Below the pieces are notes generated by a model, which was not told the origin of the DNA, ran no database searches, and saw nothing but the letters and a program-made list of their open reading frames with translations. Below, in pieces: positions 7,262-16,567 of a DNA stretch of 37,868 nucleotides. Within the stretch, counting starts at the first letter, position 1. Every line of letters begins with the position of its first letter. Both the position numbers and the translations under genes were made by a program. The DNA is from Nocardioides sp. (GTDB taxonomy: Bacteria; Actinomycetota; Actinomycetes; Propionibacteriales; Nocardioidaceae), in NCBI GenBank assembly GCA_025924815.1, contig JAICHQ010000025.1, positions 1-37,868 on the forward strand. Reading direction: 5' to 3'.

Positions 7262-8470
7262 AGGATCCTCCACCATACGGCGGTGTGCCTGTCGACCCAG
7301 CACGAGGGCCAGCTGCAGGGTCAGTCCCTCGCGCGGGTCCGTGGCCGAGAGCCCGGTCAGGTCTGCGACCTGGCGCAGGCGGTACCGCACGGTGTTCGGG
7401 TGGACGAAGAGTGCCCGGGCCGCCCCCTCGAGGGACCGGCCGTGCCCGAAGTACGCCGTGAGCGTGTCGATCAGTGTGTCCTTGGCTCCGCTGAGGGGCA
7501 CGAACACCGCCTCCACCAGATGCCGCCGCGCGTGCCCGTCGCCGGCGAGCACGCGCTCGGGCAGGAGATCGTCGGTGGCCACCGGCCGCGGTGCGTCGGG
7601 CCACCCGGGCGCGGCCCGCAGGCCGGAGAGCGCGGCGCGGGCGGACACGTGTGCCGAGGCGAGGTCGTCGCTGCGGGGGCCGGCGACCACCGGGCCCTGG
7701 CCGAAGAACCGCACCACGGCGTGCGCGGCCCGGTCGGTGTCGGTGACACCACCGAGGATCACCACCAGTCGGTCGCCCTGGACGGCACAGAGCGCATCCA
7801 GGCCCGCTCCCCGGGCCACCCGGCGTACCTGGTCGAAGAGATCCTCGATGCGCGGCTGGGGGGCCGCGCCGAGGACGACCGCGACCCCTTCCCGGTGCGC
7901 CCACCCGAGCGCGCTCGCCCGAGAGGCGACGGCCTCGTCGGCCTCGGCACGCAGCACCGAGTCGACCACCAGCGCCTCCAGTCGCGCGTCCCAGGCGCCC
8001 CGAGCCTCGGCCGCCCGCGCGTAGACCTCGGCCGTCGCGAAGGCCACCTCGCGGGCATAGCGCAGGACGGCGGCGTGCACGGCGGGAGCGTCCTGGGGGT
8101 CGACCACCTCGTCCACATGGGACTCGACGACCTCGATGCCCAGCCGCACCAGGTCGACGGTCTGGCCGAGCGTGATCACGCCCGTCATGCTGCGCGGCGC
8201 GGCGCCGAACACGGCGGCAGCAGTGTCGCCCGGCCAGGCGTCGTCGTCATCGAGCCGGAACCAGTCGACGAAGCCCTGGATGCCCGCCTGGACGATCTGA
8301 CCGACCCACGAGCGGCTCTCGGCAGGGAGCTCGGCGAACCACGCCAGATCGGTGAGCATCCGCGACATGGCGGCGGAGCTGAGCGCTCCGGTGGACCGGC
8401 GCAGCGCCTCCGCGGCGCGCTCGCGCGAGCTCCCGTCGCCGGGGGTCGCGGGTACGGCGCGCACGCTCAC
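7256..8470 (-). CDS. fasR: FasR-like PucR/CdaR-family regulator of fatty acid synthesis
   Basis: Predicted protein of 404 aa. It has a long N-terminal region with no clear enzymatic motif and a C-terminal PucR-type helix-turn-helix (residues ~345-395, LIDTLTAYFGHGRSLEGAA then FVHPNTVRYRLRQV). This architecture, its length and its position just before fabD-fabH-acpP-fabF match Streptomyces FasR, an activator of that operon. The product is thus probably a DNA-binding activator of the genes downstream. The start is GTG 8470, with a TAGTGT hexamer 6 nt upstream and no SD, consistent with a leaderless mRNA. About 80 bp separate its stop from fabD, including the palindrome at 7245-7261. Confidence 0.88.
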   Translation of the reverse strand: MSVRAVPATPGDGSSRERAAEALRRSTGALSSAAMSRMLTDLAWFAELPAESRSWVGQIVQAGIQGFVDWFRLDDDDAWPGDTAAAVFGAAPRSMTGVITLGQTVDLVRLGIEVVESHVDEVVDPQDAPAVHAAVLRYAREVAFATAEVYARAAEARGAWDARLEALVVDSVLRAEADEAVASRASALGWAHREGVAVVLGAAPQPRIEDLFDQVRRVARGAGLDALCAVQGDRLVVILGGVTDTDRAAHAVVRFFGQGPVVAGPRSDDLASAHVSARAALSGLRAAPGWPDAPRPVATDDLLPERVLAGDGHARRHLVEAVFVPLSGAKDTLIDTLTAYFGHGRSLEGAARALFVHPNTVRYRLRQVADLTGLSATDPREGLTLQLALVLGRQAHRRMVEDPL

Positions 8471-8476
8471 GGCTCG

Positions 8477-8482
8477 ACACTA
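8477..8482 (-). promoter_or_regulatory. -10 element of fasR (leaderless candidate)
   Basis: TAGTGT on the minus strand ends 6 nt before the GTG of fasR. This places the transcription start at or next to the start codon. No SD and no clear -35 box are seen. Confidence 0.5.
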
Positions 8483-8612
8483 GTGCCGCAACAAGGCGGC
8501 TGAGCCGCCCCCAATCAGGCGAACACCGGGTTTCCGGGCCACGACCGCGGGGTACTTCTGGTTGAATCCCTGCCGGACCACCCGTGCCCACCACCAGGAG
8601 GCCGACCCGCCG

Positions 8613-9554
8613 ATGCGTCAGCACCGTGTCCAGCAGGTGACGATCCACGGTCATCGCCGGGCCTACGTGAAGGCCGGCCGCGGACCGGCCCTGCTCCTCC
8701 TGCACGGGCTCGGCTGCACCCACCGCACCTGGCTCCCGGTGCTCGACTCGCTGGCCCGGCGCTACACCGTGATCGTGCCCGACCTGCTCGGCCACGGCGA
8801 GTCCGACAAGCCACGGGCCGACTACAGCATCGGCGCGTTCGCCAACGGCATGCGCGACCTGCTGACGGTGCTCGACATCGACACGGTGACCGTCGTCGGT
8901 CACAGCTTCGGCGGCGGCGTCGCGATGCAGTTCGCCTACCAGTTCCCCGAGCGCACCGAGCGGCTGGTGCTCGTCGGCTCCGGCGGGCTCGGTCCCGAGG
9001 TCTCGGCCGCGGTCCGCGCGATCACCACCACCGGGTTCTACCAGGTGATGGGTGCGCTGACTCTTCCCGGCGTACGCCACGTCGGGACCGCCGGCCTGCG
9101 GGCGCTGTCGCGCACCGGCCTGAAGGAGTTCCGCGACTTCGGTGAGGTCGCCGAGATCTACCAGTCGTTCCGCGACCCGGCCGCGCGCGCAGCGATCCGT
9201 CACGTGGTCCGCGCTGTCGTCGACTGGCAGGGCCAGATCGTGACCATGGCCGACCGTGCCTACCTGACCGAGGCGATGCCGATGTGCGTCATCTGGGGTG
9301 AGGACGACCGGGTGATCCCGGTCAGCCATGCCGCCCGGGCCGCCGATCTGGCGCCCGGAGCGCGCGTCGAGGTCATCCCGAACGCCGGTCACTTCCCGCA
9401 CAAGGACCACCCGGAGCGGTTCGTGAAGATCCTCAACGACTTCGTCCGCACCACCAGCCCGGCGACGTACTCGCGGGCGCGGTGGCGCCGGCTGCTGCGC
9501 CAGGGCCCGGCCTCGCGTACGCCGCTCCGGGCGGTCGAGGCGCCCAGCGCCTGA
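8613..9554 (+). CDS. alpha/beta hydrolase
   Basis: Predicted protein of 313 aa with a complete alpha/beta hydrolase core. It has the oxyanion motif HGLGCTHRTW (31-40), the nucleophile elbow GHSFGGG with Ser98, the acid Asp in WGEDDRVIP, and the catalytic His in NAGHFPHKDHPERF. It resembles esterase/lipase or MhpC-like hydrolases, but the substrate cannot be read. There is no signal peptide. I chose ATG 8613, which has AGGAGG (8596-8601) 11 nt upstream; the frame is open slightly further upstream. It is divergent from fasR and is followed 54 bp later by a PPOX gene. Confidence 0.88.
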   Translation: MRQHRVQQVTIHGHRRAYVKAGRGPALLLLHGLGCTHRTWLPVLDSLARRYTVIVPDLLGHGESDKPRADYSIGAFANGMRDLLTVLDIDTVTVVGHSFGGGVAMQFAYQFPERTERLVLVGSGGLGPEVSAAVRAITTTGFYQVMGALTLPGVRHVGTAGLRALSRTGLKEFRDFGEVAEIYQSFRDPAARAAIRHVVRAVVDWQGQIVTMADRAYLTEAMPMCVIWGEDDRVIPVSHAARAADLAPGARVEVIPNAGHFPHKDHPERFVKILNDFVRTTSPATYSRARWRRLLRQGPASRTPLRAVEAPSA

Positions 9555-9608
9555 GTCGCCGGGCTTCCACGGAGGGAATGACGCGGCGCCGTACGGCCTT
9601 GTCCCGAC

Positions 9609-10028
9609 ATGGAACTCGACCCTGCCCTGGCGGCGGTGCGCGCCACCCACCAGTCCGTGCTGACGACCCTGCGCCGGGACGGGAAGCCGCAGCTGTCCAA
9701 CGTGCTGCACACGCTGGAGGCCGACGGGGTGATCCGGGTCAGCACGACGGCCGACCGCGCGAAGTACCGCAACCTGCGACGCGAGCCCTGGGCCGCGCTC
9801 AAGGTCGACGGCGAGAGCTTCTGGTCCTACGCCGTGATCGAGGCCGAGGCGACGTTCTCGGAGGTGGCGGCCGATCCGCAGGACGCGGCCGTCGAGGAGC
9901 TCGTGCAGTACTTCCGGACGATCAACGGCGAGCACCCCGACTGGGACGACTACCGCCGCGCCATGGTGAGCGAGCAGCGGGTCGTGGTCCGGCTGACCCC
10001 GAACCGGGCGTACGGGTTGCTGCGCTAG
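9609..10028 (+). CDS. PPOX-class (pyridoxamine 5'-phosphate oxidase-like) F420/flavin-dependent oxidoreductase
   Basis: Predicted protein of 139 aa with the split-barrel fold of the PNPOx-like / F420-dependent FDOR-B group. Typical segments are VLTTLRRDGKPQLSNV near the N-terminus, then STTADRAKYRNLRREPWAAL and EGEATF-like strands. These enzymes bind F420, FMN or heme in a small dimeric beta-barrel; F420 is favoured in actinobacteria, but the cofactor is not proven by the sequence. The ATG at 9609 has no strong SD. Its stop overlaps the stop of the opposite-strand kinase gene within CTAG (10025-10028), so the two genes converge with no gap. Confidence 0.82.
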   Translation: MELDPALAAVRATHQSVLTTLRRDGKPQLSNVLHTLEADGVIRVSTTADRAKYRNLRREPWAALKVDGESFWSYAVIEAEATFSEVAADPQDAAVEELVQYFRTINGEHPDWDDYRRAMVSEQRVVVRLTPNRAYGLLR

Positions 10029-11419
10029 CCGCCCCGCGGTCGCGACGGCAGGCTGACCCGCATCACGGTGCCCTTGCCCTCGTGTGCCGGGGAGTCGATG
10101 TCGATCAGTCCGCCGTGGCGCTCCACGACGATCCGGCGGGCGATGTCGAGCCCGAGGCCGGTGCCCCGGCCCACGTCCTTGGTGGTGAAGAAGGGCTCGA
10201 ACGCCCGGGCCACCACCTCCGCAGGCATGCCGGGCCCGGTGTCGGCCACCTCGACCACGACCCAGTCGCCCTCGGCGCGGGTGCGCAGGGTCAGCGTGCC
10301 CTGGCCGTCCATGGCGTCGACGGCGTTGTCGAGCAGGTTGGTCCAGACCTGGTTGAGCTCGCCGGCGTACGCCTCGATCTGCGGGAGGTCGGCGTACTCG
10401 CGCACGACACTCACGCCGCCCTTGAGCTTGTGACCGAGCATCGTCAGGGTGCTCTCGATCCCGTCGCGCACGTCGATCCGCTGCGCCGAGGACCGGTCCA
10501 TCTGCGAGTAGGACCGCACTGCCGCGACGAGCTCGGAGATGCGGCGTACGGCGTCCTTGAGCTCCGACAGCAGTGTCTTCGACGAGATCGTCGCAGACAC
10601 CCACTCCAGCCCCGGGGTGAGCGCCCCGTCACCGAGGGCCTCGTGCGCGCGCTCGCACCACGCCCGGTCGACGCCGCCGGCGACCAGTGGCGAGGCCAGG
10701 TCCCACGCGTTCGGTACGCCGTGGCCGTCGAGCCACGTGACCAGCTCGCTCTCGCGGTCGGACTCGGTCAGGGCGTCGACCGGGTCGACCGCGACCGTCT
10801 CGCGCCGCAGCTCGTCCAGGGCGGAGAACTGGGCGGCCGTGATGTCTCCGCGGGCCAGCCGGGTCAGGGCCTCGAGCAGGGCGGTGCAGCACTCGCCGAG
10901 CTCGTCGACGGTGCGGCTGGCCGCGGCTGCAGGGTTGTTGATCTCGTGGGCCAGCCCGGCGGCCAGGGTGCCCAGGGTGACCAGGGCGTCGCGCTGCCGG
11001 ACCGTCGACTCGATCGATCGCGCCGTGTGATGGAGGCCGCCGATCAGGTGTCCGGCCAGCGGGAACCAGTGGTTGACCATCTCGCGGAGCCGAGGCGCGT
11101 CGAGCCGCAGGCACCGCCCCGGGGTGGCGCCGCGGCCGGTGGCCAGGTAGATGCCGTTGTCGTCCCACGCCCGGAAGCCGCCCGCCCACCGACCCGGCAC
11201 GTCCATCCGGGCGACGACGACGTCCTCGCGGCCCACCTTGCGGACCAGGTCGAGCGACCCCGCGAGCAGGACCCACCAGTCGTCGGCGTGCTCGCCCTCG
11301 GCGAACACCACGTCACCGATCTCGAACGGCACCTCGTCGCCGCCCGCGGCGAGCTCGGACAGCTGTTCGTCGGTGAGTCCGGTGAACAGCTCGATACCGC
11401 GCAGCTCCTCCACATCCAT
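10025..11419 (-). CDS. soluble sensor histidine kinase with N-terminal cyclic-nucleotide-binding-like domain
   Basis: Predicted protein of 464 aa with no membrane segment. Residues ~8-115 form a cNMP-binding (CRP-type) beta-barrel, for example LFTGLTDEQLSELA and FEIGDVVFAEGEHADDWWVL. Residues ~145-170 hold the phosphoacceptor H-box, His158 in GLAHEINNPAAAASR. The ATPase domain has the N-box NLLDNAVDA (361-369), DTGPGMP and the G2 box GRGTGLGLDIAR. The span from His158 to the N-box is about 200 residues, longer than usual, and implies a helical insert. The canonical cNMP phosphate-binding Arg is not obvious, so the ligand may be something else. Only 15 bp follow the response-regulator/flavoprotein gene, so the two are a two-component pair. 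Confidence 0.88.
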   Translation of the reverse strand: MDVEELRGIELFTGLTDEQLSELAAGGDEVPFEIGDVVFAEGEHADDWWVLLAGSLDLVRKVGREDVVVARMDVPGRWAGGFRAWDDNGIYLATGRGATPGRCLRLDAPRLREMVNHWFPLAGHLIGGLHHTARSIESTVRQRDALVTLGTLAAGLAHEINNPAAAASRTVDELGECCTALLEALTRLARGDITAAQFSALDELRRETVAVDPVDALTESDRESELVTWLDGHGVPNAWDLASPLVAGGVDRAWCERAHEALGDGALTPGLEWVSATISSKTLLSELKDAVRRISELVAAVRSYSQMDRSSAQRIDVRDGIESTLTMLGHKLKGGVSVVREYADLPQIEAYAGELNQVWTNLLDNAVDAMDGQGTLTLRTRAEGDWVVVEVADTGPGMPAEVVARAFEPFFTTKDVGRGTGLGLDIARRIVVERHGGLIDIDSPAHEGKGTVMRVSLPSRPRGG

Positions 11420-11434
11420 GGGTGCCCTCCCGGC

Positions 11435-13087
11435 TCAGACCGTCGCCAGGTAGCGATGGACCAGGTAGATCGACATCGCGCCCTCGCCGACCGCAGACGC
11501 GACGCGTTTCATCGACTCGAGGCGGACGTCGCCGGCCGCGAACACGCCGGGCAGGCTCGTCTCGAGGGCGTACGGCGCGCGGGCCGGCGCCCAGGGAGCG
11601 TCCGAGGTCGCGACCTCGGGGCCGGTGAGCACGAAGCCGTGGGAGTCGCGGGCCACCGAGCCCCCGAGCCAGTCGGTGCGCGGGGACGCGCCGATGAACA
11701 CGAACAGCCAGGACGCCTCGACCTCCTCACGCTGTCCGGTGGCGCGATCGACGAGCGTGAGCCGCTCGAGGTGACCCTCGCCGTCCGCCGCGCCGACCTC
11801 GGCGCCGCACCGGACCGTGACGTTGGGCGCCGACGTGATCCGGTCGACCAGGTACGTCGACATGGTGGCCAGCAGGTCCGAACCGCGGACCACCAGCGTG
11901 ACCTGCTTGGCGTGCTTGGCGAAGTTCAGGGCCGCCTGGCCGGCGGAGTTGGCCCCGCCGACGATGTAGACCATCTCGCCGGCGGTCTGCGCGGCCTCGG
12001 CCGCCGTGGCGCCGTAGTAGACGCCCTTGCCGGTCAGCTGCGGTACGCCCTCGGCCTCCAGCCGCCGGTACGACACCCCGGTGGAGACCACGACGGACCG
12101 TGCCTCGACCTCGGCGCCCCCCTCCAGCAGGACCGCCCGCACGGTGCCGCGCTGCTCCAGGCCGACCACCTCGCGCGCGAGCACGAGCTCGGCTCCGAAC
12201 CGCGACACCTGGGCGAGCGCCCGCTGGGCGAGGTCGGATCCGCTCAGGCCCTTGGGGAACCCGAGGTAGTTCTCGATCGAGGAGCTCTGGCCGGCCTGGC
12301 CGCCGGGCGCCTCGCGCTCCACGATCACCGTGCTGAGGCCCTCCGAGGCGGCGTACACCCCCGCCGCGAGGCCGGCCGGCCCGCCGCCGACGATGCACAC
12401 GTCGTAGAGGGGGCGTTCCGCCTCGACGTGCAGGCCGAGGGAGCCCGCCGCCTCGAGCAGCGTGGGTGAGCGCAAGGGCTCACGGTCGGGCACGAGCACG
12501 AGCGGTAGATCGACCCGCTCGCCGCCGGCGAGACCGAACAGCCGGCGGCCCTCCTCATCACGCTCGACGTCGTACCAGCGGTAGGGCACGTGGTTGCGCG
12601 CCAGGAACGTCTTGAGCTCGTGGGTCCGGTCGGACCACCGGTCGCCGACGACCTGGATGTCGGAGGTGATCTCCGGGTGGGCGTGGCGCCAGTCGCCGAG
12701 CAGGTCGTCGACCACGGGGTAGAGCCGGTCCTCCGGCGGGTCCCACGGCTTGAGGAGGTAGTAGTCGAGACCGATGTCGTTGATCGCGGCGATCGCCACG
12801 TCGGTGTCGGCGTACGCCGTGAGCAGCAGCCGCTTGGCCTCCGGCGCCTGCTCGCGCGACTCACCGAGGAGCTCGATGCCGGACTTCTCGGGCATCTTCT
12901 GGTCGCTGATGACCAGCGCGACGGCATCGGCGCGGAGTGCGAGCGCCGAGAGCAGGTCGAGGACCTGCGCGGCCGAGGTGGCCGAGAGCACGCGGTACTC
13001 CGACCCGTAGTGCCGCTTGAGGTCACGCGTGAGCGCGGCAGACACCTGCGGGTCGTCGTCGACGCTCAGGATCGTCGGCCGGCTCAT
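11435..13087 (-). CDS. response regulator fused to thioredoxin-reductase-like FAD flavoprotein
   Basis: Predicted protein of 550 aa. Residues 1-~125 are a REC domain with the acid pocket D11/D12, phosphoacceptor Asp62 in ISDQKMP, Thr90 and Lys113 in LLKPW. Residues ~140-215 look like a glutaredoxin-fold linker without a CxxC. Residues 228-550 are a low-Mr thioredoxin-reductase-type module: FAD motif GGGPAGLAAG (234-243), NADPH motif VGGANSAGQAA (376-386) and the final GVFAAGDVR. Where thioredoxin reductase has CATC, this protein has GATA (359-362), so it cannot do dithiol exchange there. It may be an NAD(P)H-dependent flavoenzyme gated by phosphorylation (inference). A possible -10 TAGGGT (13126-13121) and a GGGGGGAG SD precede the ATG at 13087. 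Confidence 0.88.
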   Translation of the reverse strand: MSRPTILSVDDDPQVSAALTRDLKRHYGSEYRVLSATSAAQVLDLLSALALRADAVALVISDQKMPEKSGIELLGESREQAPEAKRLLLTAYADTDVAIAAINDIGLDYYLLKPWDPPEDRLYPVVDDLLGDWRHAHPEITSDIQVVGDRWSDRTHELKTFLARNHVPYRWYDVERDEEGRRLFGLAGGERVDLPLVLVPDREPLRSPTLLEAAGSLGLHVEAERPLYDVCIVGGGPAGLAAGVYAASEGLSTVIVEREAPGGQAGQSSSIENYLGFPKGLSGSDLAQRALAQVSRFGAELVLAREVVGLEQRGTVRAVLLEGGAEVEARSVVVSTGVSYRRLEAEGVPQLTGKGVYYGATAAEAAQTAGEMVYIVGGANSAGQAALNFAKHAKQVTLVVRGSDLLATMSTYLVDRITSAPNVTVRCGAEVGAADGEGHLERLTLVDRATGQREEVEASWLFVFIGASPRTDWLGGSVARDSHGFVLTGPEVATSDAPWAPARAPYALETSLPGVFAAGDVRLESMKRVASAVGEGAMSIYLVHRYLATV

Positions 13088-13134
13088 GTAAATGTGGCTC
13101 CCCCCGTGCTCGGCGTCCCAACCCTAGTCGGGCC

Positions 13135-15957
13135 TCAGGCGTCGCCGCCCTCCTGCTTCACGCCCGAGACGGCGGTCGGGTCGTCGACGCGGTAGTGGTC
13201 GAGCGCCTTCTGGACCGTGTCGCGGCCGACCTTGCCCTCCTCGGCGAGCGCCGCGAGCGCCTGGCAGACCACCGACTCCGCGTCGATCTTGAAGAACCGG
13301 CGGGCGGCGGCGCGCGTGTCGGCGAAGCCGAAGCCATCGGCCCCCAGCGCGTGGAACTGCTGCGGGATCCAGCGCGAGATCGTCTGCGGCACGGCGCGCA
13401 TGTAGTCGCTGACCGCCACGACCGGGCCCGGCGCGTCCTTCACCTTGTCGGTGACGTACGCCGTGCGCGGCTCCTCCAGCGGGTGCATGAAGTTCCACGC
13501 CTCGGCCGCCAGGGCGTCCCGGGACAGCTCGTTCCACGAGGTGACCGACCACACGTCCGCCGCCACGCCCCAGTCGTCGCTCAGCAGCTGCTGGGCCCGC
13601 TGGATCCACGGCAGCCCGACACCGCTGGCCATCAGCTGGACCCGCGGCGCGTCGTCCGGTGTGTCGCCGAGCGGGCCGGCCAGGTGGTAGATCCCGCGCA
13701 GCAGCCCCTCGACGTCCAAGCCCTCGGGCTCGACCGGCTGGCTGATCGGCTCGTTGTAGACGGTGAGGTAGTGGATGACGTTCTCGCCGTGGGGGTGCTC
13801 CTCGGTCGAGCCGTACATGCGCTGCAGGCCGTGCTGCACGATGTGGGCGATCTCGTAGGCGAACGCCGGGTCGTAGTGGACGACCGCCGGGTTGGTCAGC
13901 GCCAGCAGCGGCGAGTGGCCGTCGGCGTGCTGGAGGCCCTCCCCGGTCAAGGTCGTCCGCCCGGCCGTGGCGCCGATCAGGAAGCCGCGCGCCATCTGGT
14001 CGGCCATCGCCCAGATGGAGTCGCCCGTGCGCTGGAAGCCGAACATCGAGTAGAAGATGTAGACCGGGATCATCGGTTCGCCGTGGGTGGCGTACGCCGA
14101 GCCGGCCGCGGTCGCGGACGCGACGCATCCCGCCTCGGAGATGCCCTCGTGCAGCATCTGGCCCTGCGGCGACTCCTTCCAGGCCAGCAAGAGCTTGCGG
14201 TCGACCGAGTCGTAGAGCTGGCCGGCCGGGTTGTAGATCTTGGCCGAGCTGAACAGCGAGTCCATGCCGAACGTGCGGTACTCGTCGGGAGCGATCGGCA
14301 CGAACCGCCGGCCGATCTCCGGGTCCTTCATCAGATCCTTGAGCAACCGGACGAAGGCCATCGTGGTGGCGATCTTCTGCTTGCCGGAGCCCTGCTTGAG
14401 GTCGTCGTACATCTCGTCGCCGGGCAGCGTGATGCGGACGGGATCGACCCGCCGCATGGGGTTCCCGCCGCCCAGGGACCGGCGGCGGTCACGCAGGTAC
14501 TCCAGCTCCGGCGAGTTCTCGCCGGGGTGGTAGAACGGCGCCGAGCCGTCGAACTCGTAGTGCTCGTCGATCTCCTTGTCGGTGATCGGGAGCTCGAGCC
14601 GGTCGCGGAACGCCTTGAGGGTCGTGGAGTTCAGCTTCTTCATCTGGTGAGTGGCGTTGCGGCCCTCCAACGCGTCGATCGTCCAGCCCTTGATGGTGTG
14701 GGCCAGGATCACGGTGGGCTGGCCGACGTGCTGGGAGGCCGCCTCGAAAGCGGCGTAGACCTTGCGGTAGTCGTGCCCGCCGCGCGGCAGCAGCTCGATG
14801 TCCCGGTCGCTGAGGTTCTCGACCATCTTGCGCAGGCGTGCGTCACCACCGAAGAAGTGCTCGCGGATGTAGGCGCCGGACTCCACCGAGTACGTCTGGA
14901 ACTGTCCGTCGGGGGTCTTGTTCATCTGGTTGACCAGGACGCCGTCGACATCCTGCGCGAGCAGGGAGTCCCACTCGCGTCCCCAGACGACCTTGATCAC
15001 GTTCCACCCGGCGCCGCGGAAGTAGGACTCGAGCTCCTGGATGATCTTGCCGTCGCCCCGGACCGGGCCGTCGAGCTGCTGGAGGTTGCAGTTGATGACG
15101 AAGGTGAGGTTGTCCAGCTCCTCGCGCGCGGCCAGACCGATCGCGCCCAGCGACTCGGGCTCGCCCATCTCGCCGTCGCCGAGGAACGCCCACACGTGCT
15201 GGTCGCTGGTGTCCTTGATCCCGCGGTTGTGCAGGTAGCGGTTGAAGCGTGCCTGGTAGAGGGAGTTCAGGGCGGCCAGGCCCATCGACACCGTCGGGAA
15301 CTCCCAGAAGTCCGGCATCAGGCGTGGGTGGGGGTACGACGACAGGCCCTGCCCGGGGCCGTGCTGGACCTCCTGGCGGAAGCGCTGGAGCTGCTGGGCG
15401 GTGAGCCGCTGCATCAGGTACGCGCGCGCGTAGATGCCGGGGGAGGCGTGACCCTGGATGAACAGCTGGTCGCCGCCCCCGGGATGCGCCTTGCCGCGGA
15501 AGAAGTGGTTGTAGCCGACCTCGTAGAGGCTCGCGGCCGACGCGTACGTCGCGATGTGGCCGCCGACCTCGAGGCCCTTGCGGTTGGCCGAGGACACCAT
15601 CACCGCGGCGTTCCAGCGGATCAGCCGCCGGATCTGGCGCTCCATCTCCTCGTCACCGGGGAACCACGGCTCCCGCTCGGGCGGGATCGTGTTGATGAAG
15701 TCGGTGCTGCGCAGGGCCGGGACGCCGACCTGCTTCTCTCGCGCACGCTCGAGGAGTCGCAGCATGACGTAGCGGGCCCGGTCGCGGCCCTGGGTCGTGG
15801 CCAGGTCGTCGAAGGAGTCCAGCCACTCCTGGGTCTCCTCGGGATCGATGTCCGGGAGCTGGGTGGGCAGGCCCTCGTGGATCACGGCACGGGTCTGCAC
15901 CGCCGTTGTGTCAGTCGACGTGTGGGCCGCGGGGGTGGCGGCAGGTGTCTCACTCAC
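13135..15957 (-). CDS. aceE: pyruvate dehydrogenase E1 component, homodimeric type (AceE)
   Basis: Predicted protein of 940 aa. It is the thiamine-diphosphate decarboxylase of the pyruvate dehydrogenase complex and yields acetyl-CoA together with E2 and E3, which lie elsewhere. The ThDP-binding signature [10 protein letters not shown] runs on to the [10 protein letters not shown] segment, and [16 protein letters not shown] and [23 protein letters not shown] stretches match AceE throughout. Length is right for the single-chain E1 of actinobacteria and proteobacteria. The start is GTG 15957; the mRNA lead is short, and an AAGG stretch sits unusually close to the codon. It is divergent from DUF3052, a neighbourhood also seen in Streptomyces. 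The next gene on this strand starts 47 bp after its stop. Confidence 0.95.
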   Translation of the reverse strand: MSETPAATPAAHTSTDTTAVQTRAVIHEGLPTQLPDIDPEETQEWLDSFDDLATTQGRDRARYVMLRLLERAREKQVGVPALRSTDFINTIPPEREPWFPGDEEMERQIRRLIRWNAAVMVSSANRKGLEVGGHIATYASAASLYEVGYNHFFRGKAHPGGGDQLFIQGHASPGIYARAYLMQRLTAQQLQRFRQEVQHGPGQGLSSYPHPRLMPDFWEFPTVSMGLAALNSLYQARFNRYLHNRGIKDTSDQHVWAFLGDGEMGEPESLGAIGLAAREELDNLTFVINCNLQQLDGPVRGDGKIIQELESYFRGAGWNVIKVVWGREWDSLLAQDVDGVLVNQMNKTPDGQFQTYSVESGAYIREHFFGGDARLRKMVENLSDRDIELLPRGGHDYRKVYAAFEAASQHVGQPTVILAHTIKGWTIDALEGRNATHQMKKLNSTTLKAFRDRLELPITDKEIDEHYEFDGSAPFYHPGENSPELEYLRDRRRSLGGGNPMRRVDPVRITLPGDEMYDDLKQGSGKQKIATTMAFVRLLKDLMKDPEIGRRFVPIAPDEYRTFGMDSLFSSAKIYNPAGQLYDSVDRKLLLAWKESPQGQMLHEGISEAGCVASATAAGSAYATHGEPMIPVYIFYSMFGFQRTGDSIWAMADQMARGFLIGATAGRTTLTGEGLQHADGHSPLLALTNPAVVHYDPAFAYEIAHIVQHGLQRMYGSTEEHPHGENVIHYLTVYNEPISQPVEPEGLDVEGLLRGIYHLAGPLGDTPDDAPRVQLMASGVGLPWIQRAQQLLSDDWGVAADVWSVTSWNELSRDALAAEAWNFMHPLEEPRTAYVTDKVKDAPGPVVAVSDYMRAVPQTISRWIPQQFHALGADGFGFADTRAAARRFFKIDAESVVCQALAALAEEGKVGRDTVQKALDHYRVDDPTAVSGVKQEGGDA

Positions 15958-16001
15958 ACCTTCATCGTGTCACGCCCGCAAGCCGCCGAAAATCCGCCTT
16001 C

Positions 16002-16019
16002 GCCTACTTGTCGGTAGGC
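16002..16019. promoter_or_regulatory. inverted repeat in the aceE/DUF3052 divergent promoter region
   Basis: GCCTAC-N6-GTAGGC is a perfect 6-bp inverted repeat with centres one helical turn apart. It lies 45 bp before the aceE start and about 107 bp before the DUF3052 start. It could be an operator acting on one or both promoters; the regulator is unknown. Confidence 0.35.
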
Positions 16020-16126
16020 CTCACCCGGCCGTTCGGCTTGCGCGAGGGCACGGAGTCCGGTGGACTACTGCCCACCCGAGCCGGATGACAGCGTGTTCTC
16101 CGGCCACGATCGTCTGGAGGAACCCG

Positions 16127-16567
16127 TTGAGCCCGACCGCTGGTGGCGGCTCCACCCCGACCGATGCACCTGCCGGGGCGGCCGTCCGACTCGGGTTCCG
16201 CAAGGGCATGGTCGTCCAGGAGCTCGGCTGGGACTCCGACAGCGACGACGATCTGCGCGTCGCGATCGAGGACGTGCTCGACTCCGACATGGTCGACGGT
16301 GACTACGGCAACGTCGTGGACGCCGTCCTGCTGTGGTGGCGAGACGAGGACGGCGACCTGGTGGACGGCCTGGTCGACTCCCTGACCGACCTGGTGGGTG
16401 GCGGCGTGATCTGGCTGCTGACCCCCAAGGTCGGCCGCGCGAACGCCGTCGACCCTGCCGACATCACCGAGGCGGCCCCCATCGCGGGCCTGGCCCTGAC
16501 CACGACCGCGGCCGTCAGCAAGGACTGGGCGGCGACGCGGCTGGTCACCCCGAAGACCCCGGGGTGA
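16127..16567 (+). CDS. DUF3052 domain-containing protein
   Basis: Predicted acidic protein of 146 aa belonging to the actinobacterial DUF3052 family, with the characteristic GFRKGMVVQELGWDSDSDDD near residues 25-44, then VVDAVLLWWRDEDGDL. No signal peptide or membrane segment; the biochemical function is unknown. I chose TTG 16127 because GGAGG (16116-16120) sits 6 nt upstream; an in-frame ATG at 16085 has no such site. It is divergent from aceE, a pairing conserved in other actinobacteria, which hints at a role near central carbon metabolism (inference). Its stop overlaps the next start as GTGA. Confidence 0.88.
   Translation: MSPTAGGGSTPTDAPAGAAVRLGFRKGMVVQELGWDSDSDDDLRVAIEDVLDSDMVDGDYGNVVDAVLLWWRDEDGDLVDGLVDSLTDLVGGGVIWLLTPKVGRANAVDPADITEAAPIAGLALTTTAAVSKDWAATRLVTPKTPG

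Noticed and set aside
7241..7266. Reading the fasR-fabD palindrome as a transcription terminator
   Set aside because: The stem is only 7-8 bp and A/T-containing, with no U tract; the position upstream of fabD suits an operator better.
10068..10433. Plus-strand serine-rich open frame opposite the kinase
   Set aside because: Composition is that of an antisense frame (S/T/P/R rich) and it has no SD or motif.
8247..10604. 785-codon open frame on the minus strand across the hydrolase and PPOX genes
   Set aside because: Crosses several real genes on both strands and contains no recognisable domain; GC-driven artefact.
9482..12469. 995-codon open frame on the plus strand across the kinase and REC-flavoprotein genes
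   Set aside because: Antisense shadow of two well-supported genes; it has no family motif and low-complexity composition.
13195..16017. 940-codon open frame on the plus strand opposite aceE
   Set aside because: It mirrors aceE exactly, is biased in composition (V, R, G, D rich), matches no family, and is explained by high GC leaving antisense frames open.
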